A program made the position numbers and the translations under genes. From Phaeobacter sp. (lineage in GTDB: Bacteria > Pseudomonadota > Alphaproteobacteria > Rhodobacterales > Rhodobacteraceae): a DNA stretch of 40,680 nt. Positions within the stretch are counted from its first letter, which is position 1, and every line of letters begins with the position of its first letter. The stretch spans positions 1 through 40,680 of the forward strand of contig NZ_JAJDWC010000063.1 in assembly GCF_022825805.1 (NCBI RefSeq), read 5' to 3'. Positions 26,143 to 34,041 of the stretch are shown piece by piece. The notes beneath the pieces are model-generated. The model was given only the letters and a program-made list of their open reading frames with translations, had not been told where the DNA came from and did not search any database.

Positions 26143-26532
26143 TCAATTCTTGCCAAGGCTGGCGCGCAGGACCTTCATCGACGATTTGTAGATCGCCAGA
26201 GCACGGTCGTGCTGTCGCTTCACCTCGACGCCTTTCAAGACTTCGGATTCGATCGAGACAGTGTTTTCATTGGGGTCCCCGCCACCGCGGGTCTCGCTCA
26301 CAGCCCAATTCATATGCGTGCCACCAGCGCCATTCAGGTGGTTGGACCGGCTGGCAACCATGTCGCCAGAGTGCCCGCGTTGCGCATAGACTTCTTTAAA
26401 GGGCTTGATGTCCTTGGCGTTGTAGCCAGGCGTATCCGCATTGGCGATGTTCTGAGCCACCAATGCCTGCCGTTTCCCGGCATGGGTTGCCATTGAATAG
26501 GCAATTTTAAAGACGTTCAGTTCTTTGAACAT
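26143..26532 (-). CDS. flgB: Proximal rod protein FlgB
   Basis: FlgB is the first rod subunit above FliE. From ATG 26532 the protein has 129 residues. It has the rod signature RQALVAQNIANADTPGYNAK (about 20-39) and the C-terminal helix VKRQHDRALAIYKSSMKVLR. An upstream ATG at 26559 is possible, but GGGAGAAG just before 26532 and family starts (MFKEL) favour the shorter form. It is the first gene of its operon, divergent from fliI over 88 bases. Confidence 0.95.
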   Translation of the reverse strand: MFKELNVFKIAYSMATHAGKRQALVAQNIANADTPGYNAKDIKPFKEVYAQRGHSGDMVASRSNHLNGAGGTHMNWAVSETRGGGDPNENTVSIESEVLKGVEVKRQHDRALAIYKSSMKVLRASLGKN

Positions 26533-26620
26533 CGGGGCTTCTCCCTCGATCAATTTCAATCAAGGCTTAACCCCGATTCCTTTAGAAATTGTTTTCAGGA
26601 ACAGTCGGAGACCCGAGAAC

Positions 26621-27949
26621 ATGATCTCAGCCATCAATGCGTTGACCCAGGATTTGGCCAATAAAAAACTGTCATCCACCATGGGGCGTGTGACCGAGAT
26701 TTCAGGTGGTGCAATCACCGTATCCGGCCTGGATGGTCAGGCCAGGATTGGTGATCGGCTGATCTTGCGCCGTCAGGGGAGTGATTCCCTAGAAGGCGAG
26801 GTCATGCGGATTTCTGGTAGTGATGTCAGTATGTTGCCAGACACCGCACCAGACCGTGTTGCCGTTGGTGACGCTGTCTTGCTGCATCCAACGCCAGAAT
26901 TTGCGCCCGCGGACAATTGGATCGGCCGCGTCATTGATCCCTTTGGTGCGCCGCTTGACGGACGTCCAATGATGCGCGGTGAAAGCGCGCGTGATCTGAT
27001 GGCCGCACCGCCAAAAGCTGCGGATCGACGTCCGATGGGCGAGCGACTCGCCACCGGGCTCGCCGTGTTCAACACGATTCTCCCGATTGTTCAGGGCCAG
27101 CGCGTTGGTCTTTTTGCAGGTTCTGGTGTTGGTAAATCGACACTTCTGGCCACTTTGGCGCAAAATATGGAAGCCGATGTTGTCGTCATGGCGCTGATCG
27201 GCGAGCGCGGACGAGAGGTCAATCACTTCGTCAACGACGTCTTGGGCCCGGATGGCATGCAGCGCGCTATTGTTGTTGCCGCGACCTCTGATCAATCGGC
27301 ACTGGTCCGGCGCCGCTGCGCCTGGTCGGCGATGGCTGTGGCAGAACATTTCCGTGACCAAGGCAAGAATGTTCTGTTCCTGGCGGACTCTGTGACGCGA
27401 TTTGCAGAAGCGCACCGTGAAATTGCTGTTGCCTCGGGCGAGGCACCGGCCCTGCGCGGCTACCCACCGTCTGTTACGCCGCTCATCACTGGCCTGTGTG
27501 AACGGGCCGGACCAGGATCAGAAGGTCAGGGCAACATCACCGCCGTCTTCAGCGTTCTGGTTGCGGGATCCGACATGGACGAGCCTATCGCTGATATTCT
27601 GCGCGGCGTTCTTGACGGGCATATCGTTTTAAGCCGCGAGATCGCAGAACGCGGCAGATTCCCCGCGGTGGATGTCTCTCGCTCCGTGTCGCGAAGCCTG
27701 CCAGCAGCGGCAACCGACGAAGAAAACGCAGCCATTTTGGATATCCGCAAATATCTGGGTGCGTATGAGCAATCCGAGGTGATGATCCGTGCCGGGCTCT
27801 ATTCCGAAGGTAATGACATCACTCTAGATCAGGCCGTCAAGCTCTGGCCGGAACTGGACAGTTTCTTCGGCAAATCTGATCCAGATGGGATCAAGAGCAG
27901 TTTCAATCGGCTGATGCTGATGGTGCGGCGGGCAGGCGCCTTGCGATAG
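26621..27949 (+). CDS. fliI: Flagellum-specific export ATPase FliI
   Basis: FliI is the hexameric ATPase that energises flagellar export. From ATG 26621 it has 442 residues. It has a beta-barrel N-domain (about 18-90), the Walker A loop AGSGVGKST (166-174) and the catalytic Glu in ALIGERGREV (191-200). Walker B is NVLFLADSVTRFAEAHRE, and the C-terminal helical domain follows. All motifs are intact. An in-frame ATG at 26525 would overlap flgB on the other strand and adds residues outside the family, so 26621 is preferred. It stands alone: fliH is in another operon, and no fliJ follows. Confidence 0.96.
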   Translation: MISAINALTQDLANKKLSSTMGRVTEISGGAITVSGLDGQARIGDRLILRRQGSDSLEGEVMRISGSDVSMLPDTAPDRVAVGDAVLLHPTPEFAPADNWIGRVIDPFGAPLDGRPMMRGESARDLMAAPPKAADRRPMGERLATGLAVFNTILPIVQGQRVGLFAGSGVGKSTLLATLAQNMEADVVVMALIGERGREVNHFVNDVLGPDGMQRAIVVAATSDQSALVRRRCAWSAMAVAEHFRDQGKNVLFLADSVTRFAEAHREIAVASGEAPALRGYPPSVTPLITGLCERAGPGSEGQGNITAVFSVLVAGSDMDEPIADILRGVLDGHIVLSREIAERGRFPAVDVSRSVSRSLPAAATDEENAAILDIRKYLGAYEQSEVMIRAGLYSEGNDITLDQAVKLWPELDSFFGKSDPDGIKSSFNRLMLMVRRAGALR

Positions 27950-27955
27950 GCCTCA

Positions 27956-28504
27956 ATGGAGGTCGGCAAGCTAGTAAATGACGGCCCAAAGGTCATCAGA
28001 AACACCATGCACGAAATGAAGTGCGTGCATGACATACCAATCGATTTAGTGCTGAATCAAAATTGCGACCCGAGCGGTCACCAGCGCGGCGCTAGCGCCT
28101 GCAAGCTAAACGATCTGCGATAGGCTACTGGTTGGCCGCTCTTCACGCGGAGCGAGATCTATGATTGTGCCAGACACACCTCGTGGTTCGATCAATCACT
28201 TGCACCCGACCTGGCGTTCTGGTCGGTCTCGGACAAAGCTAAACTGTATTGAAAGATCGGATCCCTGCCAGATCTATATGTAGAACTTCAATTCTACCGC
28301 ACCGCGATTGGGAAAACCGACGAAGTGATTGAGCTTATAGTTTTGGCAATGCTCCACCCAAATGCAGCGATCGGTTGGAAGTCAGTTATGGCTGCCGAGC
28401 TGCCAATCAACATGATCGAATGGTTTCGATTATTGCCGGACTACCTGATAGAAATAGCGTGCTGCACACCTGCAAGAGACTTGATCTCTTTTTCGGACAG
28501 CTAA
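27956..28504 (+). pseudogene. Decayed gene with two in-frame stops, family not recognised
   Basis: A single reading frame from ATG 27956 to TAA 28502-28504 covers 182 codons, broken only by TAG (28121-28123) and TGA (28250-28252). No frameshift is needed, and the translation looks protein-like throughout, with stretches such as TSWFDQSLAPDLAFWSVSDK and IGSLPDLYVELQFYRTAIGK. The last part is rich in Ile, Leu, Met, Trp and acidic residues, unlike random shadow frames. The region looks AT-richer than the flagellar genes, which suggests an acquired gene that decayed in place. It starts six bases after fliI, and the true start may have been lost. I do not recognise the family. Confidence 0.5.
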
Positions 28505-28866
28505 AATTTAAGAAGCTCCAGCCATCAAATTAAAATAGCATCTGGTGGGTCGACCAAGCTGGCGTCTTTCGGACCCAGCACCCTCACCGCTCAATCGTCT
28601 TGTGAGGTCGGGAAGCCAAGAAAAAATGTGTTCTAAAGGTCGAGACATCATCAAAGCCCGGCGCAAGTATTATATTCAGGAAGCGCAGGCTTATGTGGTC
28701 CGGAACACCGGGCAACAGATCATAGTCAGTACTATTCGCTATTTCTTCTGATACAAAACACATCAGAAAATCCGCGAGATGGGCTGGTATGATCCGTTTG
28801 CCGTGTTTTTTGTTCAATCATCAGGTGCCGGTTTGCACCTGACCGGGGGCACTTAAGGTCGCTTTA
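28505..28866. other. AT-richer gap without a supported gene
   Basis: These 362 bases lie between the decayed gene and flbT. Frames at 28545-28751 (plus) and 28584-28817 (minus) overlap each other and have no convincing start sites or recognisable sequence. A perfect 7-base inverted repeat CAGGTGC/GCACCTG (28822-28828 and 28835-28841, 6-base loop) lies 26 bases beyond the flbT stop. It may mark the flbT 3' end, although no T run follows on the minus strand. Confidence 0.4.
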
Positions 28867-29271
28867 TCAAGACGGGCGGACCGCCATGAGCCGGTCTTCG
28901 CGTGGCAACAAAGTACGGAGCGCTTTCAAACACCGATAGTGATTGTTCGACAGAACGGCATCTGTCGCCTCCGCGAGGGATGCACGGCTGTCGGGGTCCG
29001 TGAAAACCTGGCTCAGCTCTTCGATGCGGCGCAGCATCTGTAGCCTGTCTTCTTCGCCGTCAACGTCACCAGACAGGATAAGCTGCGCTGCGTAACACAC
29101 GCGACGCACAGGCGTGTTAGCCTCTTCAGGATGGATGGCATCGCGCAGGCGCAGGATGTTTGCATCCGGTGTAACAATGGACAGACGACTGCGACGATCA
29201 CCGTTTTCGATCACTGCGCCGTTGACCAAGACCCGCTCTTTGGGGGCCAATTTCAGAACCAATCCGCTCAT
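28867..29271 (-). CDS. flbT: Flagellin mRNA regulator FlbT
   Basis: In Caulobacter, FlbT binds the 5' leader of flagellin mRNA and promotes its decay until the hook is complete. The 134-residue protein carries the family start SGLVLKLAPKERVLVNGAVI (2-21) followed by ENGDRRSRLSI and LRLRDAIHPEE, with a helical C-terminal half. The length is typical. It starts three bases after flaF, within the run fliC-flaF-flbT, so the regulator lies next to its expected target. Confidence 0.96.
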   Translation of the reverse strand: MSGLVLKLAPKERVLVNGAVIENGDRRSRLSIVTPDANILRLRDAIHPEEANTPVRRVCYAAQLILSGDVDGEEDRLQMLRRIEELSQVFTDPDSRASLAEATDAVLSNNHYRCLKALRTLLPREDRLMAVRPS

Positions 29272-29274
29272 ACT

Positions 29275-29646
29275 TCAGGATGCTCCGCTACGAAGGCCAC
29301 GCATGATGGCCGTGTTGATTTCAACCAGCAGCCGTACGTCGCCCTTACGAGCCAGAACTTTGCTGGTGTGTTGATTTGTAAATGTCCCAAGAGACAGCAA
29401 CTGAGCCTTAAGCTCTTCGGGGAGCGGATTATTCGGACTTGAAACTTCAACTGCGAAAATAGACCACAGTTTGCGATTGTCTTTCAGGGCTTCCGCCAAT
29501 TCACCAAAACCTGGTTTGCCTTTTTGCGCGGCAGCAACCATGCGGCGTGTGATACGAGCAATCACTTCGTATTCAAGGTTTTTGGCTGTGCGGGTCGGGG
29601 CCTTTGCCGCCGAATAGGCGCTCTTCGCCTTCAGAAGGGCATTCAC
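29275..29646 (-). CDS. flaF: Flagellin biosynthesis regulator FlaF
   Basis: FlaF is needed for flagellin translation or secretion in alphaproteobacteria and acts opposite to FlbT. The 123-residue helical protein has the family region YEVIARITRRMVAAAQKG (about 26-43) and the NRKLWSIFAVEVSSPNNPLP motif (about 57-76), then LLSLGTFTNQHTSKVL. The length is normal. It lies between flagellin and flbT, separated from fliC by a strong hairpin. Confidence 0.95.
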   Translation of the reverse strand: MNALLKAKSAYSAAKAPTRTAKNLEYEVIARITRRMVAAAQKGKPGFGELAEALKDNRKLWSIFAVEVSSPNNPLPEELKAQLLSLGTFTNQHTSKVLARKGDVRLLVEINTAIMRGLRSGAS

Positions 29647-29688
29647 GTGTTATCCTAACATTTAATCTACAGATTCTCTGCGATATGC

Positions 29689-29718
29689 GATCTGGGGCGC
29701 AGAGCCGCGCCCCAGATC
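29689..29718. repeat. Perfect 12-base hairpin between fliC and flaF
   Basis: GATCTGGGGCGC (29689-29700), a 6-base loop and GCGCCCCAGATC (29707-29718) form a perfect GC-rich stem nine bases after the flagellin stop. No T run follows on the minus strand (GCATATCGC), so it is better read as a 3' mRNA-stabilising stem or a partial attenuator than a full terminator. It would make flagellin mRNA more abundant than flaF-flbT. Confidence 0.7.
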
Positions 29719-29727
29719 AAGCCGTTC

Positions 29728-30540
29728 TTATCGGAACAGCGACATCAGGGTCTGTGGCGCCTGGTTCGCGATCGACAGAGACTGCACTGCCAGCTGCTGC
29801 TGGGTCTGCAGGGCTTTCAGTCGAGCGGACGATTCTTCCATGTTGGTGTCGGTCATGGTGCTGACACCCATTTTAAGGGAATCGTTCAGCTTGGATACAA
29901 ACTGGCTCTGATCGCCCAGACGGTTAGAATCCGCACCCAGCTGAGCGGCGGCGTCGATCGCATTGCCCAGCATGGTTTCGATCTCAGTCAGGGCTGTAGA
30001 AGCCGTCCCAACATCGGTGATCGCGGTGATACCGCCGGTGCTGAGATTCGTAGCAGAGTCGATCGAGGTCACGGTGATTGTATCCGCCGCCGGATCCAGA
30101 CCGCCAAGAACGGTCAGCTGAGGTGTGGTCGCAGCGTCCAGAAGGTTTGCGCCATTGAATTCAGCAGAGTCGATGATGGATTCGATCTGCGCCGCTTTCT
30201 TGGCGATGCTGTTCTGAATCTTGCCGTGGTCCACGTTTTCCGAGTTCGCAGAAATCGCCAGCTGACGCATCTCTGTCAGTGTTTCCACGATCTGCTCTGC
30301 ACCGGACAGTGCAACTGCGACGGTGGATTCACCCACGCCCAGGGATTCTTGAACAGATTCGTAGCTCGCGATGTCGGAGTCCATTTCTTTCGAAATCGCC
30401 CAAACAGCAGCGTTGTCCTTGGCGGAGCCGATGCGCTTACCAGTAGAGATCTGGCTCTGGGTATCGTTCAGGTCCATGTTGACAGACTTCAGTGTCTGCA
30501 GAGCAACCATTGCGCCGTTGTTAGTCAGAATGCTGGACAT
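29728..30540 (-). CDS. fliC: Flagellin
   Basis: This is the filament subunit. From ATG 30540 it has 270 residues. The N-terminal D0/D1 helices begin SSILTNNGAMVALQTLKSVN (2-21) with the QSQISTGKRIGSAKDNAAVW region. A short variable middle (about 135-175) follows, and the end QQQLAVQSLSIANQAPQTLM then SLFR is the conserved C-terminal D0 helix. It is a minimal-size flagellin. A longer frame extends upstream, but the conserved start and AAAGGA about 10 bases before 30540 decide for this one. It is followed by flaF and flbT. The leader contains alternative stem-loops (30558-30595). Confidence 0.96.
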   Translation of the reverse strand: MSSILTNNGAMVALQTLKSVNMDLNDTQSQISTGKRIGSAKDNAAVWAISKEMDSDIASYESVQESLGVGESTVAVALSGAEQIVETLTEMRQLAISANSENVDHGKIQNSIAKKAAQIESIIDSAEFNGANLLDAATTPQLTVLGGLDPAADTITVTSIDSATNLSTGGITAITDVGTASTALTEIETMLGNAIDAAAQLGADSNRLGDQSQFVSKLNDSLKMGVSTMTDTNMEESSARLKALQTQQQLAVQSLSIANQAPQTLMSLFR

Positions 30541-30557
30541 AGCATGTAATCCTTTGA

Positions 30558-30595
30558 TTCGGGGCACTTTAGCCCCTGTTTTTTCCTGCCCCGAA
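30558..30595 (-). promoter_or_regulatory. Stem-loops in the flagellin mRNA leader, possible FlbT target
   Basis: On the minus strand the leader holds TTCGGGGCA (30595-30587) and its perfect complement TGCCCCGAA (30566-30558), a 9-base-pair stem ending 17 bases before the flagellin ATG. A third segment GGGGC (30576-30572) can pair with the same GCCCC (30565-30561) in a shorter hairpin, so the two folds exclude each other. The ribosome site AAAGGA begins two or three bases after the stem. FlbT is known to act on a structured flagellin leader in Caulobacter, so a regulatory role is plausible. Confidence 0.55.
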
Positions 30596-30691
30596 GGGCG
30601 CTCTCTGACGTCTTTCTGACCATGCGTTCCGCCGTCTGGCATCCGCGCCACCCTCTCTTGAAGGTGCAAAGCGACATTGGCCCATTATGTG

Positions 30692-30706
30692 CTAAAGGAT
30701 TGCTAA
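30692..30706 (-). promoter_or_regulatory. Weak CtrA-like box upstream of flagellin
   Basis: On the minus strand TTAG, 7 bases, TTAG (30706-30692) keeps the CtrA spacing with one base off in each half-site. It lies about 150 bases before the flagellin start, which leaves room for the structured leader. Confidence 0.35.
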
Positions 30707-30748
30707 TGCCGCGAATTCCATTGCTAGAATTTTCCCTAATTTTTCCGC

Positions 30749-31108
30749 TTATGCGCGCTTCTCTAGTGTGGCCGCCCCGCGGGTTGCGTAGCGGGTTTTG
30801 CGGCCAGCCTGATCATAAACATCCAAACCACGGCGAATGCGGCGCAGTTCGGCCATTCGCGATGCGACGGCGCGGATACCTTCCATAGCGCTGTCCAGGA
30901 GCTCTTGATTGCGAGACACTTTGGTCTGAACCTTCTGCAAGCTCTCACGCTCCAGATCGCCGACCATATTTAAGGCATCGATGATCTTCTCTTTTTTTGC
31001 GAGTAACGGTTCCAGTTCATGCAAATCGCCACCAATCAGTGCCGTGCGCTCCGCGTCCAGAATTTCATCCAGAGTCTCGATCATTTCCTGTGGGGTCTGT
31101 TCAGTCAT
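30749..31108 (-). CDS. flgN: FlgN-like chaperone for hook-filament junction proteins
   Basis: FlgN binds FlgK and FlgL and delivers them to the export gate. This 119-residue protein is all helix, with an acidic start (about 1-50, ETLDEILDAERTALIGGDLH) and a long second helix (about 50-100). It ends with a basic tail (TRYATRGAATLEKRA). This is the size and build of FlgN, but identity within the family is always low. Its start overlaps the flgJ stop by eight bases. The position between flgJ and flagellin supports the call. Confidence 0.75.
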   Translation of the reverse strand: MTEQTPQEMIETLDEILDAERTALIGGDLHELEPLLAKKEKIIDALNMVGDLERESLQKVQTKVSRNQELLDSAMEGIRAVASRMAELRRIRRGLDVYDQAGRKTRYATRGAATLEKRA

Positions 31109-31391
31109 TTGTCTGTGCCTTCTTCAACGCATGATAAAGCGACTCGGCCAAACCGATGCCGCCTGCTTTGGTGATCTGTTCGGCCTGGGCACGCACAAGG
31201 AAGGAGGAAAACTGGTCTTCGCCAGCGCCCCCTCCCATGGATTCGCGAGTTTCGCCAAGACCGGCTGATTTCAACATTTCGGTTAGAAAGGTCGCCTCAA
31301 GCTCTTGCGCGGCTGCGCGCAACGGGTCCTGTGGCGGCGACTTCACAACACCTGTACGTTGTGAAGCCGTAATCGGGGCAATCTGATCCAT
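31101..31391 (-). CDS. flgJ: Rod-binding protein FlgJ, single-domain form
   Basis: FlgJ caps or scaffolds the growing rod. The 96-residue protein carries only the rod-binding domain, with LRAAAQELEATFLTEMLKSA (about 24-43) and FLVRAQAEQITKAGGIGLAE. The muramidase domain found in enteric FlgJ is missing, as usual in alphaproteobacteria. A separate lytic transglycosylase is encoded at 16591. GAGGTG five bases upstream of ATG 31391 supports the start. Divergent from fliK. Confidence 0.92.
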   Translation of the reverse strand: MDQIAPITASQRTGVVKSPPQDPLRAAAQELEATFLTEMLKSAGLGETRESMGGGAGEDQFSSFLVRAQAEQITKAGGIGLAESLYHALKKAQTND

Positions 31392-31455
31392 TCGTCACCT
31401 CATTTCTTGAGACATCCAAATCGCGGGGATTTTCCAGACTATGGGGCGATATCGG

Positions 31456-31470
31456 TTAAAATTGCCGTAA
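31456..31470 (+). promoter_or_regulatory. CtrA-type box between flgJ and fliK
   Basis: TTAA (31456-31459), 7 bases and GTAA (31467-31470) form a CtrA-like pair with one base off. It lies 65 bases from the flgJ start and 36 bases before the first fliK start, so it may serve either direction. Confidence 0.45.
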
Positions 31471-31505
31471 CCGGTTTACGCTAAGGTGCCAGACACCGAG
31501 ATAGA

Positions 31506-33260
31506 ATGTCTGGAAGCCTAATGTTTATGAACGCACTTACCGGCCCCCTCTCTGGTGGCGCGCAGGGATCTGAGAAGATCCAACAAGGCGAAGCGACCAA
31601 AACACGCACTGGCAAGAGCTTTGATGCGGTGATGGAAGAGACGGCTGAGCCGAAGTCAAAATCACCGGTTGATGCAGGGCAGGACTCCTCAGAAACCTCT
31701 GAAAATATTGATGAAAAATCTGAAAAGATCGAGAACTCCACCCCTGAGAATACCGATCAAGAGCAGAGCGATAACAGCCCACACGCGCTTCAGAGCAAGG
31801 ATGCTGAAGCACCGGCAAAACTGGTTGCTCAGACTGATGGCGACGCAGTTGAATTTGCCGTAGACGAGGATGTTGACCCGACAGTCTCCCCTGCAGATCC
31901 GAAAGCCGAATCGCTGTCCTCAGACGAGGGTGAGCTGGTCAATGCTGCGGTAAGAAACGGTGTGTTGGGTTCAGAACAAAGAGCCGACGATACACGCGTA
32001 CATCCTCAAACGACTTCTGAGAAGACCGTTGGGCCAGAACCCAAATTGGCTGAAAGTCTTCAGGTGAAGTCTGACACGCCGACAACAGCAACAGTGGATG
32101 CCAGTACAAAGCCGACACAACAGCCCCAAACTGGCACTGAGCCAACCGCGACGCAGTCCACCGACAAATTGCCGGGCCAAGTTGTAGAAACGGATCGCGG
32201 CACCCGTGGTAAGCCCTCGGAAGCTGCACTGCCTGATGGAGCGAAATCGACCGCAGCATCTGCTGTGGGCGTTTCAGCGCCAATCGGCCAGTCCGATACA
32301 TCTGCTGGACGTAACACAGTGGTGGCCTCTGGAGTACAAGACACCACGGCTAAGTCCAGCCTGCCGTTAAATGCGGAGCAGACGTCAGCCCGTGCGGACC
32401 AACAACAGAGCCAGACCCTGGCTTCGACAGCCGCACAAACAAACGCGACGATGACCGCTCCACAAACCACCGTGGCCCAATCGCAAGCGAATCTGGCGCA
32501 AGCACAAGCAGTTGCTGCGCAGGAACCATCCGTTCAGGCAAAGGAACGTGCGGAAAGCCGACAGATCGCAGCAGAGCAGAGCACAGCAACCACGAATCAG
32601 GTCACGGCGCTGCAAACACCCTCTGCAGTGCCGCAGAGCGCGTATTCAATCGCACAGTTCGGGCTGGGTGCTGGCACGCTGAGCGCGGCGAATCCCACCC
32701 TGTCCACATTGCAAGTCGACGCGATCACAGCGACAGAACACAACGCGGTTCTATCGGGAGGCAGCGCATTGGGCGCCGAAATGCCAGGCCTGTCGCAACT
32801 GCTGACCGAAGCAACGCTGAGCCCAGGCACCGTCCATCGTCCCGAAACGCCACGATTGATTGCGAATCAAATGGCAGAGGCTCTGGTCGCCAAAGGCGAT
32901 CGCAATGTTGATGTCGCGCTCAATCCAAAAGAGCTGGGCCACGTGAATATGCGCGTGTCTGTCACTGAAACAGGCGTCAGCGTGATGATCCAGACTGAAC
33001 GCCCGGAAACAGGTGATCTGATGCGCCGCCATATCAGCGAATTGGCTGATGAATTCCGGCGAATGGGGTTCGAAGACATCTCCTTTGAATTCTCTGGCGG
33101 AGAAACTTCTGGCGGGGATGCCGGTGATGGCTCCGCATCAGCTGGCACTGGACAGGGCCGCGGCGGCGACCTGGCCGCAAGCGATGACATCGATGCCGAA
33201 ACAGCGGCACTCACACCAACACTCAACACCGGCGAGACCGGTTTGGACATGAGGCTTTAA
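31506..33260 (+). CDS. fliK: Hook-length control protein FliK
   Basis: FliK measures hook length and triggers the FlhB switch. The 584-residue protein has a long low-complexity N-terminal part (about 10-420) rich in Ser, Thr, Gln, Ala and acidic residues. The compact C-terminal Flg_hook domain (about 445-535) contains VDVALNPKELGHVNMRVSVT and a D/E-rich helix RRHISELADEFRRMGFEDIS. The end is Gly/Asp-rich. The length exceeds the 405 residues of Salmonella, in line with variable tether lengths. A start at 31521 (ATG, GGAAG six bases upstream) is as likely as 31506. flgD follows after four bases. Confidence 0.88.
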   Translation: MSGSLMFMNALTGPLSGGAQGSEKIQQGEATKTRTGKSFDAVMEETAEPKSKSPVDAGQDSSETSENIDEKSEKIENSTPENTDQEQSDNSPHALQSKDAEAPAKLVAQTDGDAVEFAVDEDVDPTVSPADPKAESLSSDEGELVNAAVRNGVLGSEQRADDTRVHPQTTSEKTVGPEPKLAESLQVKSDTPTTATVDASTKPTQQPQTGTEPTATQSTDKLPGQVVETDRGTRGKPSEAALPDGAKSTAASAVGVSAPIGQSDTSAGRNTVVASGVQDTTAKSSLPLNAEQTSARADQQQSQTLASTAAQTNATMTAPQTTVAQSQANLAQAQAVAAQEPSVQAKERAESRQIAAEQSTATTNQVTALQTPSAVPQSAYSIAQFGLGAGTLSAANPTLSTLQVDAITATEHNAVLSGGSALGAEMPGLSQLLTEATLSPGTVHRPETPRLIANQMAEALVAKGDRNVDVALNPKELGHVNMRVSVTETGVSVMIQTERPETGDLMRRHISELADEFRRMGFEDISFEFSGGETSGGDAGDGSASAGTGQGRGGDLAASDDIDAETAALTPTLNTGETGLDMRL

Positions 33261-33264
33261 TCAC

Positions 33265-33978
33265 ATGACAACCGTAACAGGCACCACAACGCCGCAACAA
33301 AAAGCCGCGCCTGCACCAGCCAGCGCATCAGATCGGAATACCTCCGGAATCACCTCTGATTTCGAGACATTCCTGAAAATGCTGACCGCACAAGCGCGGT
33401 ATCAGGATCCGTTGGAACCAATTGATTCGACGGAATACTCTGCCCAGCTGGCGCAGTTTTCGATGGTCGAACAACAGGTTCAGGGAAATGATCTGCTTGC
33501 GGCCATGCAAACCCAGTTGGGTTTGTCGAACATGGCAGCAATGTCTGGCTGGGTTGGTATGGAAACCCGAACCGCTGCACCATCCTATTTTGACGGATCA
33601 AATTCGATCACTGTGTCACCGAATCCGGCCAAGGTTGCAGATACCGTCAATCTGGTTGTGAAGAATGAAAACGGAACAGAGGTTCAACGCGTTGTTCTGC
33701 CGGTATCTGCAGAGCCTTATGAATGGGATGGCATCGGCGACGATGGTGCGCCACTCCCGGCTGGCGTTTACAGCTTCACTCTGGAAAGCTCCAAGAATGG
33801 AGAGGTTGTGCTGTCCGAAACCGCAGAAACCTATAGCCGCGTGACCGAAACCCAGATGCTCGACAATCAGGTAGCCCTGATTCTGCAAAGCGGTGTTGCC
33901 ATTCCAGCCTCTAGCGTCACAGCTCTGCGTGAACCGGTCGTTTCTGCACCGCAGCCTGCCGGTGACCCGGTTTCCTAA
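33265..33978 (+). CDS. flgD: Hook cap protein FlgD
   Basis: FlgD caps the growing hook and is needed for FlgE assembly. The 237-residue protein has the N-terminal signature FETFLKMLTAQARYQDPLEP (about 33-52) then STEYSAQLAQFSMVEQQ. A Tudor/FnIII-like hook cap part (about 100-190, YEWDGIGDDGAPLPAGVYSF) follows, with a short Pro-rich end. The length is normal. It lies four bases after fliK, so hook cap and ruler are co-expressed. Confidence 0.95.
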   Translation: MTTVTGTTTPQQKAAPAPASASDRNTSGITSDFETFLKMLTAQARYQDPLEPIDSTEYSAQLAQFSMVEQQVQGNDLLAAMQTQLGLSNMAAMSGWVGMETRTAAPSYFDGSNSITVSPNPAKVADTVNLVVKNENGTEVQRVVLPVSAEPYEWDGIGDDGAPLPAGVYSFTLESSKNGEVVLSETAETYSRVTETQMLDNQVALILQSGVAIPASSVTALREPVVSAPQPAGDPVS

Positions 33979-34041
33979 CACCCCCCAGTATGTGCTAGGC
34001 AGCGACAGCAGCAGATCCCACATGGGGTCTTGCTTGTCTGA

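Noticed and set aside
26533-26620. CtrA box between flgB and fliI
   Set aside because: TTAA and TTAG occur, but not with the seven-base spacing on either strand.
28121-28252. TAG or TGA in the decayed gene as recoded codons (pyrrolysine or selenocysteine)
   Set aside because: Two different stops in one frame, no selenocysteine-type hairpin seen after the TGA, and no sign of recoding genes.
28545-28817. Two overlapping opposite short frames before flbT
   Set aside because: They overlap each other, lack good starts and match nothing known to me.
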